Under the pieces are notes generated by a model. The model did no database searches and was not told where the DNA came from. It saw nothing but the letters and a program-made list of their open reading frames with translations. This document shows, in pieces, positions 41,061-53,560 of a stretch of DNA of 64,000 nucleotides (position 1 is its first letter; the number at the start of each line of letters is the position of its first letter). Origin of the DNA: Strigamia acuminata (Eukaryota; Arthropoda; Chilopoda; Geophilomorpha; Linotaeniidae); contig OX442319.1 of assembly GCA_949358305.1 (NCBI GenBank), positions 1,922,001 through 1,986,000 of the forward strand, read 5' to 3'. The translations under genes and the position numbers were made by a program.

Positions 41061-41238
41061 ATGGCAGACAGTGATGATGAACGATCGCGTCGAATCCGAG
41101 GACGGGGTAGGGCGGCGTGGAGGGGTGTCCCCTCGATTAACGAGATGTGGGCGTCGCCCCTACCCCGCCCTCAGCAGTTCGCACTTAGACGCGACGCCCA
41201 ACCGAGGTGAGTAAATTGCAAATTGACACGATTGGTCG

Positions 41239-41277
<39 letters not shown>

Positions 41278-41694
41278 TATTTATTTATTCTTTGTTGCAG
41301 CCTTCCGCCGCCACCACGGCCGCCGATAATGCGACATCGAATTGCGGCACTTCGTGCGTCGGCGGAGGCGGAAGGACGCGCGCGTGCAACTGCGCGCGCG
41401 ACCGGGTCGGTTGAGTTTGCCGCCCAAGTGCGGGACCCGGCGTTGTCTTTGAGCATGGTGGCCACGGCGGCTGCCGCAGCGGCCATGACTCTGTCGCAGT
41501 CGGTCAGAGCGACACGGGAGTCGGTGGCGGCGGTGGCAGGGGTCGTCGCGTCGGCCAACGTCACTGACCCCAACGTCGTGGCCGCCATTGAAGAGGCTGT
41601 CGATGCCGCCGTAGCCTCATCCGAAGCAGCCGAGGAGGTGCGACGGGCAACTTTGTTCGCGGCCGAGATGGCAACTCGTCACTTTAATTTTTAA
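41061..41694 (+). CDS. Uncharacterised 179-aa Arg- then Ala-rich protein
   Basis: Exons 41061-41206 and 41301-41694 (phase 2 junction). The ATG directly follows a TTTCCTAG acceptor, so a 5' UTR exon probably lies upstream. The N-terminus is Arg/Gly-rich (RSRRIRGRGRAAWRG), followed by INEMWASPLPRPQQ. The second exon is an Ala/Val/Glu-rich helix (AVAGVVASANVTDP, AIEEAVDAAVASSEAAEEV) ending RHFNF. Long Ala-rich helices without membrane character suggest an oligomerising segment. Family unknown. Confidence 0.65.
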
Positions 41695-42697
41695 TTTTTT
41701 TTTTTCCTTTTTTTTTTGTAAACAACTCGTTTTTATATATATATATACATATTTCTTTATTTTTTTGTGAATAAATCATTTTTAATTTTTCAAATCGTTT
41801 TCAATTTTAATTTTAATTTTCATAATCATATTTAATCATTAAAACTCGTTTGTAATTAACATGCACATGTTAAATTATCTATCGATTATTTTTTTAAATC
41901 AATATTGTTAAAATTCAGCATTAAATAAACAAACATAACATAACATCTTTTATACCAGACTAATCGAGATTCAAACAAACAAACACGCAAATATTAAATG
42001 CTACCACACCAAAACTAAAATAAAACTGCAAGTTGTAAACTCAGAAAAATATAAATTATTATTTTTTATCAGAAGTATTAAATATAAGCAAAAAAAAAAT
42101 TAGTTTCGATCCGGAAAACTGTTTGTTTGAAATCTAATAAAATTAAAAAAAAAAAAAAAAAAAAAAAACAAACAAGCACAAAAAGAAATAAAATCGGTGT
42201 GTTTTAAACGCAGAACCATGCTTGATTGTTAAAAAGAACAACACCGTAATCAAAAACAACACCAAGAACACAGAAATTATTGTCAGATTAGTAATTCGCT
42301 GTGAATGACCGTTGATTGTTTTGGAACGCTGTCCGCAATTTTTAGCGTTTCTCCGCGCGGACGTGAAGAGGGCGCCACTCGTGTGACCGAAACAACGACG
42401 ACACCAAACACACTGACGTCGAGAATTCGAGTAGCTTCGCTGTTTTGTCAGAGTCCACTCGAACCAGACTCGACGTGGACGAGGCTGCCACATTCCACGT
42501 GTGCGAGAGAAGACATCGTTGTGATTGGGGGTGCCGAAAAATGATGCGCTCGAACAACGAACAACACGATTGCGTCGCTATCAAACACCGACGTGCCCAT
42601 TTGTCTGTAAAAAAAGAACGAGTTTTAAAGGAGTGAAATAAATTAAAATTAAATTTAAAACATGTATTCGTACATTTGAGGAGCAGATTAGGCGAAT

Positions 42698-43708
42698 TCA
42701 CTTTTTCTTTCCGGCGCTCGACTTTCCCTTTCCTTTCCTCTTTCTCTTGCTCCTTGCCCGTTTCTCTTTCTCCTTCCTCGCCAGTTTCTTTTCTTCGTCT
42801 TCGTCCTCATCACTTTCCGCATCGTCCTCAAATTCAGAGTTTCTGTAATCTTCGTCGTCTTCTTTTTCCTCTTCACACCTTTCACCTGTTTCACGCTCTT
42901 CTTCCCGGCGTCTCTCTTCTCCACACCCCTCTCCTTCGTCGTTCTCGGGCTCGCCGACGACGACAAACCTCTCCTTCATCAGCACCTCATCAACGAACGA
43001 GAAATCTTTATTCTGCAAATAAAACGGGAAAATCAATATCCGAAAAGTGTCGACGTAGACGCGCGCGGTAGATTCACTCACCGACATGTCGTTCCATTGG
43101 TTTAACATCCCCAGCATCCGGAGTAAGTGGGTCTTGATGTCGGGATCGCCCCAATACTAAAAAAAAAAATAAAAAATAAAAAAAATATATACATAAATAA
43201 ATAAATAAAAATAAAAATAAAAATAAAAATAAAAATATATATACTTGTTCCGCCTGAACCTGAGCCCGTATCGTAAAGAGCAGGAGAGTAAGCGAATGAA
43301 TGGAGAACCGCATGCTCCCGTCGCGAAAGATTTTCATTTCGTGGTTATCGTCCCAATAGTTGGGATCGCTGTTGGGTTCGCTGCCCCCTTCCGCGACGGG
43401 AACCACCCTCGATCGCAACACCCGTTCCTCTCCCTGCGCATCGCCTCGTTGAAAAGATGATGAACGTGACGCCGAATCACCGTCGTTGTCGTCGTCGTCG
43501 TCGTCGTTGTCTCCGACGCGCTCTCCCTCTCCCTCTCCCATCCCCGGTGCCCATGCAATGCGATATCTGTGTTTGACCAACCAGTGGTCCTCTAGTCGGT
43601 CAACCACAGGCCTCGCAATGCAGAATGGGCACCGTTTCAGGGCCTTGTGCATTTTTTTCAACTTCTAGGAAACAGAGGAAAAAATAAATAAATAAATAAA
43701 TAAATTAA

Positions 43709-43743
<35 letters not shown>

Positions 43744-46700
43744 AACGAATCGACTAATTGATTAAATACCCACCGGCAACAGGAGATCGGGTCTACGCGA
43801 ATAGTCCCGCAGATGCTTCCTGACTCTCTTGGAGATTTCATCCTCGCGCTTAACTGCGTCTAGGTGGTGATGTTGGCGCCAATGGCGGTACGCGTCCTCG
43901 CTGAAATATCCGTATTTCGACACCCCTAAGGTACGCGGGAGGGGAAAGGAAAAAAAAAAAATAAAAAAAAAATAAAAATTAGACAAAAAATAAACAAACA
44001 AACAAATAAGCAAATGTATGTTTCTCATTACCCGGTTGTTTGGCGCACAGAGCACAATAGAACGACTTCCCGCCCTCTGTCCGGAGTTTTTCTCCCTTCT
44101 TTCCTTTCCCTCCACCCTGGCGTCGTTGCCGTGTTGGCACCGCCCCCGTCTCCACCTCCCCCACCTTCCGGAGCACCCATTTCTGGAACTCTTCGAACCG
44201 TCGATCCAACTCCATCGACAAGTTGGACGGAAGGTTGGACGGAAGCCCACTCGGTCCTGCCCTGCCAGACGGCACCACCGAGCCCTGGGATGCAGATGCC
44301 TTTCGTATCTGAAAGAAATGGAAGGAACGATTGAACAAACGATCAAAGACAAATAGACCAGACAGGTTACCTTTTCCGTCGACCGCGTGACTCGAGTCTC
44401 CGACCTTTTCGACGCGGGTTCCCATAACGGTGATGCGGGCCGCTTCGACGCGGATCTTCGCGGCTTGGCGATGACACGCGCCAGTTGCTGTTCTTGCGGC
44501 GGCGGGGGGGCGATGGGCTCAGATGGTGGCACGGTGAAACACGGCGTCGACATAACCGGGCACGGCGCCGACATGACAGGACGTGGCATTGGTGTGAGGA
44601 TCGGCAACTGCAGCCGTTCCAACCTCACGACGGGGCACATTAAAGGCATTTTGCCTAATGTCGCCGTTGGTTGAAGTGGTGGCGACCGCGGCGGTGACAG
44701 GTCTGGTGACGACGGGACCGTCACAACGCTTGGCATCGTCCAAGTGCACCCTGATGTGCTGGGCAACGACTGGAGAAAAAAAAAAATAAATAAATGAATA
44801 AACGAACAAACAGACGGGCAAATAAATATACGATATTGCATGTCGAATCCAAGTTTGTGCGCGGGTCGGATTCATACGATCAATCCGCTCAATGCGCGCG
44901 CGGCAAATTAAATTTGCGGGTTAAATTATAGTGCGCGCGCGGGAATTATTAATTTACGTCAAATCAACGTGATCGCTTTTCAATTTCAAATTGGAACGCG
45001 ATCACGTTGATTGTCAAAATAAAATGGTCAGTTACTACGTTACCTCGAATACTTCCTTTTCCACCTTCTCAACGGTCTTCCGTTTCTTTTTCGCACCCCC
45101 TTTCCTCACACACTTCCTCTTCTTCGGTTCCGTCGCCGTCTCCTTCTCCTTTTCCTTCTCCTCCACTGCCTCTTCCACCGCCGTTTCCTTCCACGTCTCC
45201 TTCTCCTTCTCCAACTCCACCTCCATCTCCGGCCACACTATTCCCATCTCCTCCACTGTCTCTTCCACCACCGTCTCCTTCTCCTTCTCCGTCTCCGACA
45301 CAGTCTCTTCCACCGCCTTCTCCTTCTCCGTCTCCGACACAGTCTCTTCCACCGCCTTCTCCTTCTCCGTCTCCGACACAGTCTCTTCCACCGCCATCTC
45401 TTTCTCCACCTCCTTCTCCGGCACAGTCTCTTCCACCGCCTTCTCCTTCTCCGTCTCCGACACAGTCTCTACCACCGCCTTCTCCTTCTCCGTCTCCGAC
45501 ACAGTCTCTTCCACCACCGTCTCCTTCTCCACCTCCTTCCCTGACACAGTCTCTTCCACCGCCTTCTCCTTCTCCGTCTCCGACACAGTCTCTTCCACCG
45601 CCATCTCCTTTTCCGTCTCCGACACAGTCTCTTCCGCCGCCCTCGCCTTCCCCACCTCCTCCACGATCTCATCCACAACCCCCCCCACAATCTCATCCGC
45701 CGTCCCATCCGTTTCTCTAAAAAAAAAAAATAAATAAATAAATTGTGAGACGTTGCGTGCAAGACCCGAAGAGCGCGTGGAACTCACGTTTGTGGCAGGC
45801 TCGATGACCACACGGAATGCCCCGTGCTTTGTGATAGGTCCAAGGCACCGTCGTCGTTGGGTCCGTCCTGGTAAGAAACGAGTAAATATAATTACAAATG
45901 TGTGCATAATTAAAAAATAAATAAATAAATAAATAAATAAATAAAAATGAAAAAAGGGGGCCAAAAAGACGCCCACAATTAAAATGACTAACTTGTACTA
46001 AAAAAAAGAAAAGGAAAAAATTAACCAATAAATGAATTAAATTTAAATAGACCCTGACATTAAATGTGTCGGTAAAGAGCACGCATTTGATGTGCGCGCC
46101 TAACTCGAGATGACGCGCGTTGGTTGGTCGTTTTCACATTTCGTCTGCGCCGATCGTGTCGGAAACATGAGAGTCAAGAACACTCTTGTAAACTCGACTT
46201 TGATTCTTTAGCCTACCGTTGCAGTTGCGGGTTCATGGTCCGGTGCCCCGGAAGACGCGATGCATTGTGCGACTCGAAACAAGACGTTCGACATGACTTC
46301 GGACGCGGCCTGACAGGAAACAAGCAAATGTGAATATTCAAACGGATTGAAAAGAAAAAGAAACAAAACAGAAAAAAAAATGCATATACTGTATACAGTA
46401 TATCTGTGATTACTCTGCGGGTCTTTGATAGCGCGCGGACTTGTTTTAAGGCGTGGGGATGAATGCGGATTTTGTGAATAACGTGTGGGTCCCGTATAGC
46501 GCATGGGGCCGATTGTTACGTTTCCGAAACATGATCGTCGTTACGCGCGGGACCAATAGTCAAGTCTCCGAAGATATTGTTAAAAAATTGACGAAATGTT
46601 GTTGAAAATTGACGAATTTTGATGGAAATTGACTAAATTTTGACCAAATTTGACAAAAAAATTGGTTAATTTTGTTAAATATTGACGAATTTCGTAATCT

Positions 46701-48701
46701 TATAATTTTTCATGTTTGTTTGAATTGAAGCGCAGGTCTTTAATAACGCACGGGACCATTTATTTTTAAATAGCGCACGGGTGCGCTATTTACAGATAAA
46801 CGGTATCCTCGATTTGTACACGTGTCTTCGGTGGGACAATTTTAGTTCACGAATAACGCGCGCGGGCCTCTGATCGTACACATGAGAAAATTTGTCCCCA
46901 GATAGCGTGTGGATGCACTATTTGGAGATATACGGTGTATAATTTCTATTTTTCTAATTCTAATTCACTCACCGTCCCTGCATCTCCAACGATGGCCTCC
47001 ATTATTGCCCGCCTCTCTATCAGCCTATCCACCCGCCTCTCCACCACCCTCTCCACCACCCTCTCCACCAGCCTTTCGTGGTACAACACCACCCTGGACT
47101 CGGAGGGTTGAGACTCGCTGAATTCCGTGTCTTGGGATTCCTCCAGCATCGGCTCTGTTGGTTGCGATTGCGAGTCGTCCAGAATCGACTCCACTGGACG
47201 TCGTCGAGATGTGTCCATTGTGGCCTGATTAAAAACGAGCAAATATAATAAATAAAAAAATAAAAATAAAAACAAAAAATAAAAATAAAAATAAAAAAAT
47301 GAATAAAAATAGAAAAAGAAAAAGAAAAATCAATTAAAAGAAAAAAAAAAATGGGGGGGGGGGATGGGGGGGGGGGAGGGAAGGGAGTGGACACGTAAAA
47401 CAAATTGAGACGCGGGGCGTCGAACGACAAAAAATTGGACGCGCGTGTTCGCGTATTTTCGCGCGCACAAACATGGGAGAATGGGTCACAATTGCGTCGA
47501 TCGCGCCAGAACCAGCAACGAAAGCTTATCCTCGCAAAATTAATTTTGATTATGGGCCAATTCTTTCACTCACCGCCGTCGACGCTTCCACAGTGACCAA
47601 CCTCTCGTCCACGTGCGGTTCCGTGTCCTGGAACGATACGAATGTGTATGAATAAATCAGCGTTTAAAAAATAAATAAATAAAATAAAATAAAACAAAGA
47701 AAGTTTAGAAAAATGGAAAATAGCGGGTCCGTACCCCGGACCGTGCCCATTTCCACGCGGATATTAGAATTTATTCCTATCCCGACGTGGCCCCTCTCCA
47801 CGGATCTCAGATTTAATTGTCGGAAGAAAAATTTGATCACTACTTTGCAATTGGCATTCGATGCTGTTAAATGGTTGGAGAATCGGGACCGTTTGTCATT
47901 GCTTAAAATTGGCACAGATAAGAGATCGCGCATAAATGGGACAAAAAAATTAAATTTAAAAAAATGAAATTTTTACACGTGATATGAATCAATTTTTAAT
48001 GTCCGCGCGGAAATAAATAAATTATTTTCTATTTTTATTTCGCGAATTAGGCAGAAATATTTATTTATTTATGTGTTTGTTTATCTATTTTTCATCAATA
48101 ATAATAATAATAATAATATTGTTAATCGTGAGACAATTTTTCCACTCACCGTCATCGTGGTTGCAACTTCGGTTGACCCCTCCTCGGTTTCTAATTTTTC
48201 ATTTTCCATCTTCCCACCTTCCGTCTCTTTGTTTGCGTCGGATGTCTGTAAGGGAGAGAAAATAAAAAATAAAAATAAAAATAAAAACATTTTTCGTTTG
48301 TGTCGGCATATTCCGCTCTAAACGCGCGATTTGAAAACGACCACAAATCCGTGCTCGACGACGGTGCGTGGCAACGAGTGGACCAATACGGTATACACGT
48401 GTGCATATGAATCGATGAATCGTGTATAAATCAATAAATAAAAAATGTATACATTCGTCTAATTTTAATAAACCTCGTTCGCCGTCGATCGGGTAAAAAT
48501 CATCCACGTTACACCGCAAACGCTCACTCACGTACACTCCCGCGACCAAACACAAAAATCCATGCGCGTTGTTCGACGACCACATGTGTGCACACGTACG
48601 ACCACGGACGCGATTCATTGACAAAAATATCGCAAAAATTCGTAAAAGCCGCCCAAATTTACCTGCGGAGACGCGACCGAGCATAAACTTCCCGCTTCCA
48701 T
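42698..48701 (-). CDS. Uncharacterised 974-aa acidic-repeat, double zinc-finger protein
   Basis: Thirteen coding exons with mutually compatible phases: 48701-48663, 48245-48150, 47627-47574, 47224-46973, 46309-46217, 45867-45788, 45716-45044, 44769-44371, 44308-44032, 43925-43774, 43664-43245, 43156-43082, 43012-42698. It starts MEAGSLCSVASPQ. Features in order: acidic N-terminus; Arg/Glu helix (VERVVERVVERRVDRLIERR); a 224-residue acidic array of a 13-residue unit ETEKEKAVEETVS; a Pro-rich section with KRPASPLWEPASKRSE; finger 1 YCALC...HWRQHH (C-x2-C-x18-H-x4-H, split by a phase-1 intron); finger 2 CPFC...HWLVKH (C-x2-C-x11-H-x4-H); an Asp-rich stretch; and a Lys/Arg tail ending SAGKKK, nuclear-localisation-like. 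A chromatin or nucleic-acid role is inference. No transposase or known family is recognisable. Paralogues lie at 60.1-61.1 and 62.6-63.1 kb. Confidence 0.72.
43681..43743. repeat. (AAAT)n tract in an intron
   Basis: AAATAAAT array between the finger-1 and finger-2 exons. Similar tracts recur in nearly every intron of this gene and its paralogues. Confidence 0.85.
45044..45716 (-). repeat. 39-bp coding repeat array
   Basis: Units of about 39 bp (plus strand GTCTCCGACACAGTCTCTTC followed by CACCGCCTTCTCCTTCTCC) encode ETEKEKAVEETVS. About ten units, several nearly identical, in a single exon of the minus-strand gene. Confidence 0.85.
46389..46939. mobile_element. Tigger/pogo-like TIR element in an intron
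   Basis: Left end CAGTATATCTGTGATTACTC, right end (reverse complement) CACCGTATATCTCCAAATAG, TA on both sides. It contains repeated TAACGCGCGGG/TAGCGCACGGG motifs also seen at 31.4 kb. No transposase. It lies between the fourth and fifth coding exons of the acidic-repeat gene. Confidence 0.55.
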
Positions 48702-49124
48702 TTCCAGTTCATGTATGCTCGCTACCAGTTTGTTGACGCGACACCTGTTGGCGATTCCGCGAATGATTTTGATTCAAAGTCTCCGATTTACACCCGTTTT
48801 TAAGAGCTACGATGTTTTGGTTTTGGAGTCGGCTATGTGATCGTTTTTTAATTAAAAACGAAACAATTTTGGGTCAGACGATAATATTTTGGGCTCCGTT
48901 ATAATTTCGAGCGCGCGATCGTGAGCGGGGTGCTGTGATGCCCACTTCACTCCAGTCGCGTTTAAACAAACCAACAAGTTCGGGTTTCTGTCCCCTTTAC
49001 TCATTTGTTTATTTTGGAGTTTTTATCGTGGGTCAAAAACGTTGACCAGAGGCGACGTCACATGTACAAAAGGGCAATAAAAGTACAAGTTTACTCGAAT
49101 GGAGAAAACATTGCGTATATATAA

Positions 49125-49164
<40 letters not shown>

Positions 49165-50599
49165 TTATTTATTTACTGTCTACGCGCGGCCACATAAATA
49201 AATTCAATGGGAACCCCGTGGAATCGTGTGTTGCATTCACGCCCAATAGATGGCGTTGTTTATTTATTTATTTATTTATTTATTTATTTTAACTAATGCA
49301 GGTGTAACATCCGGTTGGTCCGGCGTGCGACGAGAGACTAGGCGGTGTTTAAGTTTGACTGTTTATTATCGACGAATAGAGTAAACAATAAGTAAATTCT
49401 TCGAAGACGGAGAACATCGGGAGAAGTGGGTAACACTAAAACTCGATTGAAACGGGCAAAAGACGGTAGAGAGGCGCTAATAAATCCGTTCGAGTGACAT
49501 CGGGTCGTGAAAACGACCTAACTAGCTTCGATTAACTGGCAGGAACTAATAAACGTTTATTCGAGTCGACAGTCTAAACGGGCATAAACTGTCTAAAAGT
49601 GATGGTGACGGGAGCAGTTCGGGACGGGAATTGGTAAAACCCGAAAACAGAGAAGACTCGCAACAAAAGCAATGGCCGCCGTTGGAAACGACGAGAAATA
49701 AGCGTCAGCGGATGAAGACAAACTAGGTCGGAGCCCGGGAGGAAAAAAAAGCCGCGAAAACAAGCACAACAGGTGAGTAAAATTCGGATGCCTGAGTTCA
49801 AATAAATCCCGGGGAAATAAACTGAAGAGTGTACGTTTTTTCTAGGACAATAATGCGGGTCCATCGGGGAGAGAATAGGACGCACCGCGGTCCTCTCACA
49901 ACTATATTGGAAATAGAAAGGGACAACGAGGACGCATTTGTCGACAACGAAGCGACAGAGAGTGGAAAATAGGAAAGGAAGGGCAATTAGATGAGTTCTT
50001 TTTACATCACATACTTCTGACAGCGTATTAAAAAACAGATTGTTCTCATTTTTGCAGGAAACACGATGCGCAGACGGTTTGCTACGTGTCATTCTCGGTT
50101 GCTCGCGACAGGTGCCACACGGAGTCCTCGCGTCGTTCTTGCGTGTTGACACACATACATACTCGCGCGCGCATACACACAAGGCCATTCGAATCGATGT
50201 TACAGAATCTGGAAGAAATTTAACGAATTTGCGTGCATTGTTTTTCGCACAACGTTGCTGAAGGACCGTTCATCCATCGAAATTACGGGTGCATGTAGAA
50301 AAAAACTGATTTATGACTTTATTTCTATTTTTCATACAGGTTAACGATGTTAAACCGAGTGAAATAATGCGGATCGAATCTTTTTAATACGAGTTGATTT
50401 ATTTGGTTTGAACGAATTGAATTAATTTATCTTGAATTTCAGGTGGAAGAAAAACAAGTGACCGACTAGATATAAAATCGAGTGTTTCGCGACACCTGGA
50501 ACGAAACGAGTTGTTGGATGGGTGAAATATGATCAGAAAATGTATAAATATTTGAATTTTAACCAGACGTTTTATGATTGCAGGATTTTGTTAAACTGA
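48702..50599. other. Intergenic, low-complexity rich, no gene supported
   Basis: Contains TTTA and TA arrays and several small open frames without family resemblance. The upstream promoter of the acidic-repeat gene should lie at about 48.7-49.1 kb, but no core motif is evident. Confidence 0.4.
49116..49161. repeat. (TA)n microsatellite
   Basis: Long alternating TA tract followed by a TTTA array. Confidence 0.95.
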
Positions 50600-50645
50600 T
50601 TGATTAATTGCAACCTAGACGTGGCGTGTTGCCTCCTAGTGGACG

Positions 50646-50861
50646 ATGGTATCAGCTCCTGGTGCGTCAACAAGAAGGACGTGCAGTCTGTGTCTCCTCT
50701 ACGACGACACCGAGTCTGGTCGCTCGAAATGCTCCGTTGCGATGCCGGGCAATGGGCCGCTCAGCACGTACACGCTCGTCGACGGCGCGCGTCCCATCGC
50801 TGCGGACCCGGGGTGCTGCAAGGAGAAGACAGGCAGACGGATAGATGGAATTAATAATTAA
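50646..50861 (+). CDS. Possible Cys-rich small ORF, 71 aa
   Basis: MVSAPGASTRRTCSLCLLYD and GNGPLSTYTLVDGARPIAAD followed by GCCKEK read like real protein with codon usage similar to neighbouring exons. It has a C-x2-C pair and a later CC. No start context, splice support or homologue; an upstream exon cannot be excluded. Confidence 0.3.
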   Translation: MVSAPGASTRRTCSLCLLYDDTESGRSKCSVAMPGNGPLSTYTLVDGARPIAADPGCCKEKTGRRIDGINN

Positions 50862-50945
50862 ATTGAAAATTTGATTCAACTTTTGGGGTGACTAAAACTC
50901 AAAGACAAAGTTTGTAATTTACTCGCATCGAAAGATAAATTAGTT

Positions 50946-50993
50946 GTTGTTGTTGTTGTTGTTGTTTTTTTTTTTTTTTTTTTTTTTTTTTTC
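50946..50993. repeat. GTT and poly-T tract
   Basis: Seven GTT units followed by an uninterrupted T run of about 29. Confidence 0.9.
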
Positions 50994-51239
50994 AAAATAC
51001 TATTTATTAATAAAATGTTACACGATGATTGTTCCACATTGATTATTTGTTGATTATTTGTTTTACAATTACACTTTCAATTCTCGGTGAGCAGTTCTTT
51101 GCGTTCCGACGCGTCGCTATCGAGATTGATGTCGGGTCTCGTTCGATTGGCTGCGTTCAAATCAATCAAAACTGTGAACACAGGGCCAACGCAAATCGCG
51201 AAATCCACACGCCCATCAATCAATCAACCACGGAGTTTA

Positions 51240-52560
51240 AATAAATGAATAAACAAATAATTTAATAAATGAACAATGCCGACACCGCGGAAGCATGTTT
51301 CCGAACGTTTCGGTGCCGACGCGCATTCGTGAGTAAAGCGCATGTCGACTTACCGGCGAGATCGCGTCACCCGTTAATAGTACGCGCGTTTGAACGCGGC
51401 CTAGTGCGCGACGAGGCGCGCAATGCGGGGTAGAAGAGCGGGCATCGTTTCCACCGCGTATTACGACATTTACGGGGGCGGGTCGCAGGGATAAATTAAC
51501 ACGAGTCGAATCGAATCGAATCAACCCGACAGGAGCTTTTTTTTGGAACAATGTGTCGGGGCTGCCGGCGCTCGTCCGTCGACACCAGCTGCCCCTATTT
51601 GCCGCGAATGCGACCCTTTGCACGACCCTTTGTACCGTGCAAACCGGCACTGGTTTGGCCGATGACAACACAGGATAGATTAAAAGTGATGAGACAAATC
51701 CACCACCGGAACCCTCCGAATATCCGCGAGGACCCGGAACGGTCTGAAACCGTTTGTTTGTTTGTCTGTTTGTTTGCAAATCCATCGAACGTAGTGACGA
51801 AAACTCACTTCTCCTACGCTGGCGCGTCGAGTACAATGGGGTGAAAATAAAATCGTAAACCAATAGAGGCGTTCGTGGCCTCGTTTCGTGCAACACTTGT
51901 CACCGATTTCTATTCTTTTATTTAACTCGACACGATCGTTTGCGCGCGGGATTTGACGCCCGTTCGCGTAATCCGCGTCCTTTAATGGACGCCAAAAATG
52001 TTTGTTGCGACGGTAGCGCGTTCTGGCGGCAATTTAGCGCAATGAAGCGCGATCACGGCGGACCAGAGAGAGAGAGAAAGAGAAATCGACACGACTCGAC
52101 GGGAACTTATTTTTGGAACAAATTTATTGGGGGCTGCCGTCACCAGCTGCCCCGTATGCCCGTATGCCGATGCAATAGAGAAAACACTTTTTACAACGCA
52201 TAAATGACATCTACTCCACCACGAACACCCCGAGGGTATTGAGACACGAAAAGGACGAAACAGGTCCGTTTAAGCGCTCAGCGCTTGATGGCTCCTTGTT
52301 CGAAACAAGTGTGTCTGGTCTGGGTTTGAAAATGTCCGCAGAGTCGGTCGAATCCAACGACAACAACTGCGTCGCCGGGGATGGTGCGAGGCGTCCGGAA
52401 GCCAGTTCTAAAATGTAAAATGTAATTTGTTTTCAATTTTTTTGTTGGGATCGACCCCAACGAAGATAATCTCATTAAACAATGGAGCACGAACCGCGAA
52501 ACTGATCCCATGATCGGGAAATCGAACTCCAGTCGTCCGCCCATCGTCGATCGCCAGGTA
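51240..52560. other. GC-rich non-coding DNA with an imperfect internal duplication
   Basis: Around 51530-51610 and 52095-52165 the order TTTTTTGGAACAA, GGGGCTGCCG, CACCAGCTGCCCC repeats with small gaps. No gene with splice support was found. Confidence 0.4.
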
Positions 52561-52598
52561 TCTTTAACCTTGGGGTATGTGTGCGGATTTTGTCGGGG

Positions 52599-52684
52599 GC
52601 GAAAGGGTCCCGCTTTTTAACATTACGGCGGCCTATACGTTGTTTCGTTGATCGCGACTGTGATGCGGAATTTGCGGATGTTGT
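52599..52684 (+). repeat. Dispersed repeat, copy B
   Basis: Shares GCGAAAGGG, TAACATTACGGCGGCCTATA and a GCGGATGTTGTTTT tail, in order, with 18882-18972. Confidence 0.55.
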
Positions 52685-52777
52685 TTTGGCCGAGTAGTTC
52701 GTGCGACCGAGCGCGTTTTGTTCGTTGCTTTTCGGTGTTCGGTGGGTTTTGTGACCGGTCAAGGGTTTCGCTAAAAC

Positions 52778-53016
52778 GTGGTTTTTGTGACGGGAGGGAG
52801 GGGGGATCGGTTCATGTGCTCCGAACGCGCCGCGACGCGCCGTGACTTGGGCCAAAAACGACCCGGTCGGAAACCGGGTCCCGGGCTTCGTCGAGGCGTG
52901 GTTTTTGAGAACGGGGGGAGGGGGGGATCGGGTCGCGTGCTCCGAAAGCGCCGCGACGCGCCGTGACTTGGGCCAAAAACGACCCGGTCGGAAACCGGGT
53001 CCCGGGCTTCGTCGAG
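52778..53016 (+). repeat. 119-bp tandem duplication beside copia
   Basis: Two units, split at about 52897, both running from CGTGGTTTTTG to GGGCTTCGTCGAGG and containing GACCCGGTCGGAAACCGGGT. A third unit starts (CGTGG) and stops after 5 bp. Differences are confined to the first 60 bp. Confidence 0.8.
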
Positions 53017-53065
53017 GCGTGGTCCCGATCGGGACAAACTCTTCCGGAAAATGTCCGGTGGAATG

Positions 53066-53542
53066 TATTGAGTTGTGGTGGAAATATTGTGTGTTTGGTT
53101 GTTTGTCGCCATATTGTATAGTTTGTGAATATTTACATTACACACTTTCCGGATATGTGTAATGAATGTGCTGCTATTTAATGTCTCGATGTCGCGTTCA
53201 ATCGATCTCGATTTTTATTAATGCTGGTTCTGTACCGCGGTTGAACGTTTCCATTTAGCAGCATGCGCTGATAACATCGTCTGCTCAAAAGAGCGAGTCC
53301 TGTATTGTTATTATTGCTTAGTTATCGATTATGAATGTCATTGCTTTTATTTTATAATGTAAAGGACAAATCATTGAAATCCAACAATGATTTATCCTAT
53401 TTTTCCGAGTGCAGTTGTTAGCCTCGAAGCGTGTACACTTTTATGTGATATTAAACATGGCGCACGCATGTCGGGGTCGCGCACCTGTTTAGACACTCGT
53501 CAACTCCTTTCTAACCGATGTTTTGGCCAGGAAATCGCTTTA
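53066..53542 (+). repeat. Copia 5' LTR
   Basis: 477 bp, identical as read to 59610-60086, which implies recent insertion or gene conversion between the ends. Confidence 0.93.
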
Positions 53543-53544
53543 TA

Positions 53545-53560
53545 TGGTAGCAGAGGGTGG
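53545..53560 (+). other. Primer-binding site
   Basis: TGGTAGCAGAGGGTGG starts 2 bp after the LTR. It resembles the TGGTATCAGAGC-type sequence used by many copia elements, complementary to an initiator tRNA-Met. Confidence 0.7.

Noticed and set aside
52475-52560. tRNA-derived SINE head (GAGTTCGATTTCC resembles a B box)
   Set aside because: No matching A box or cloverleaf could be drawn.
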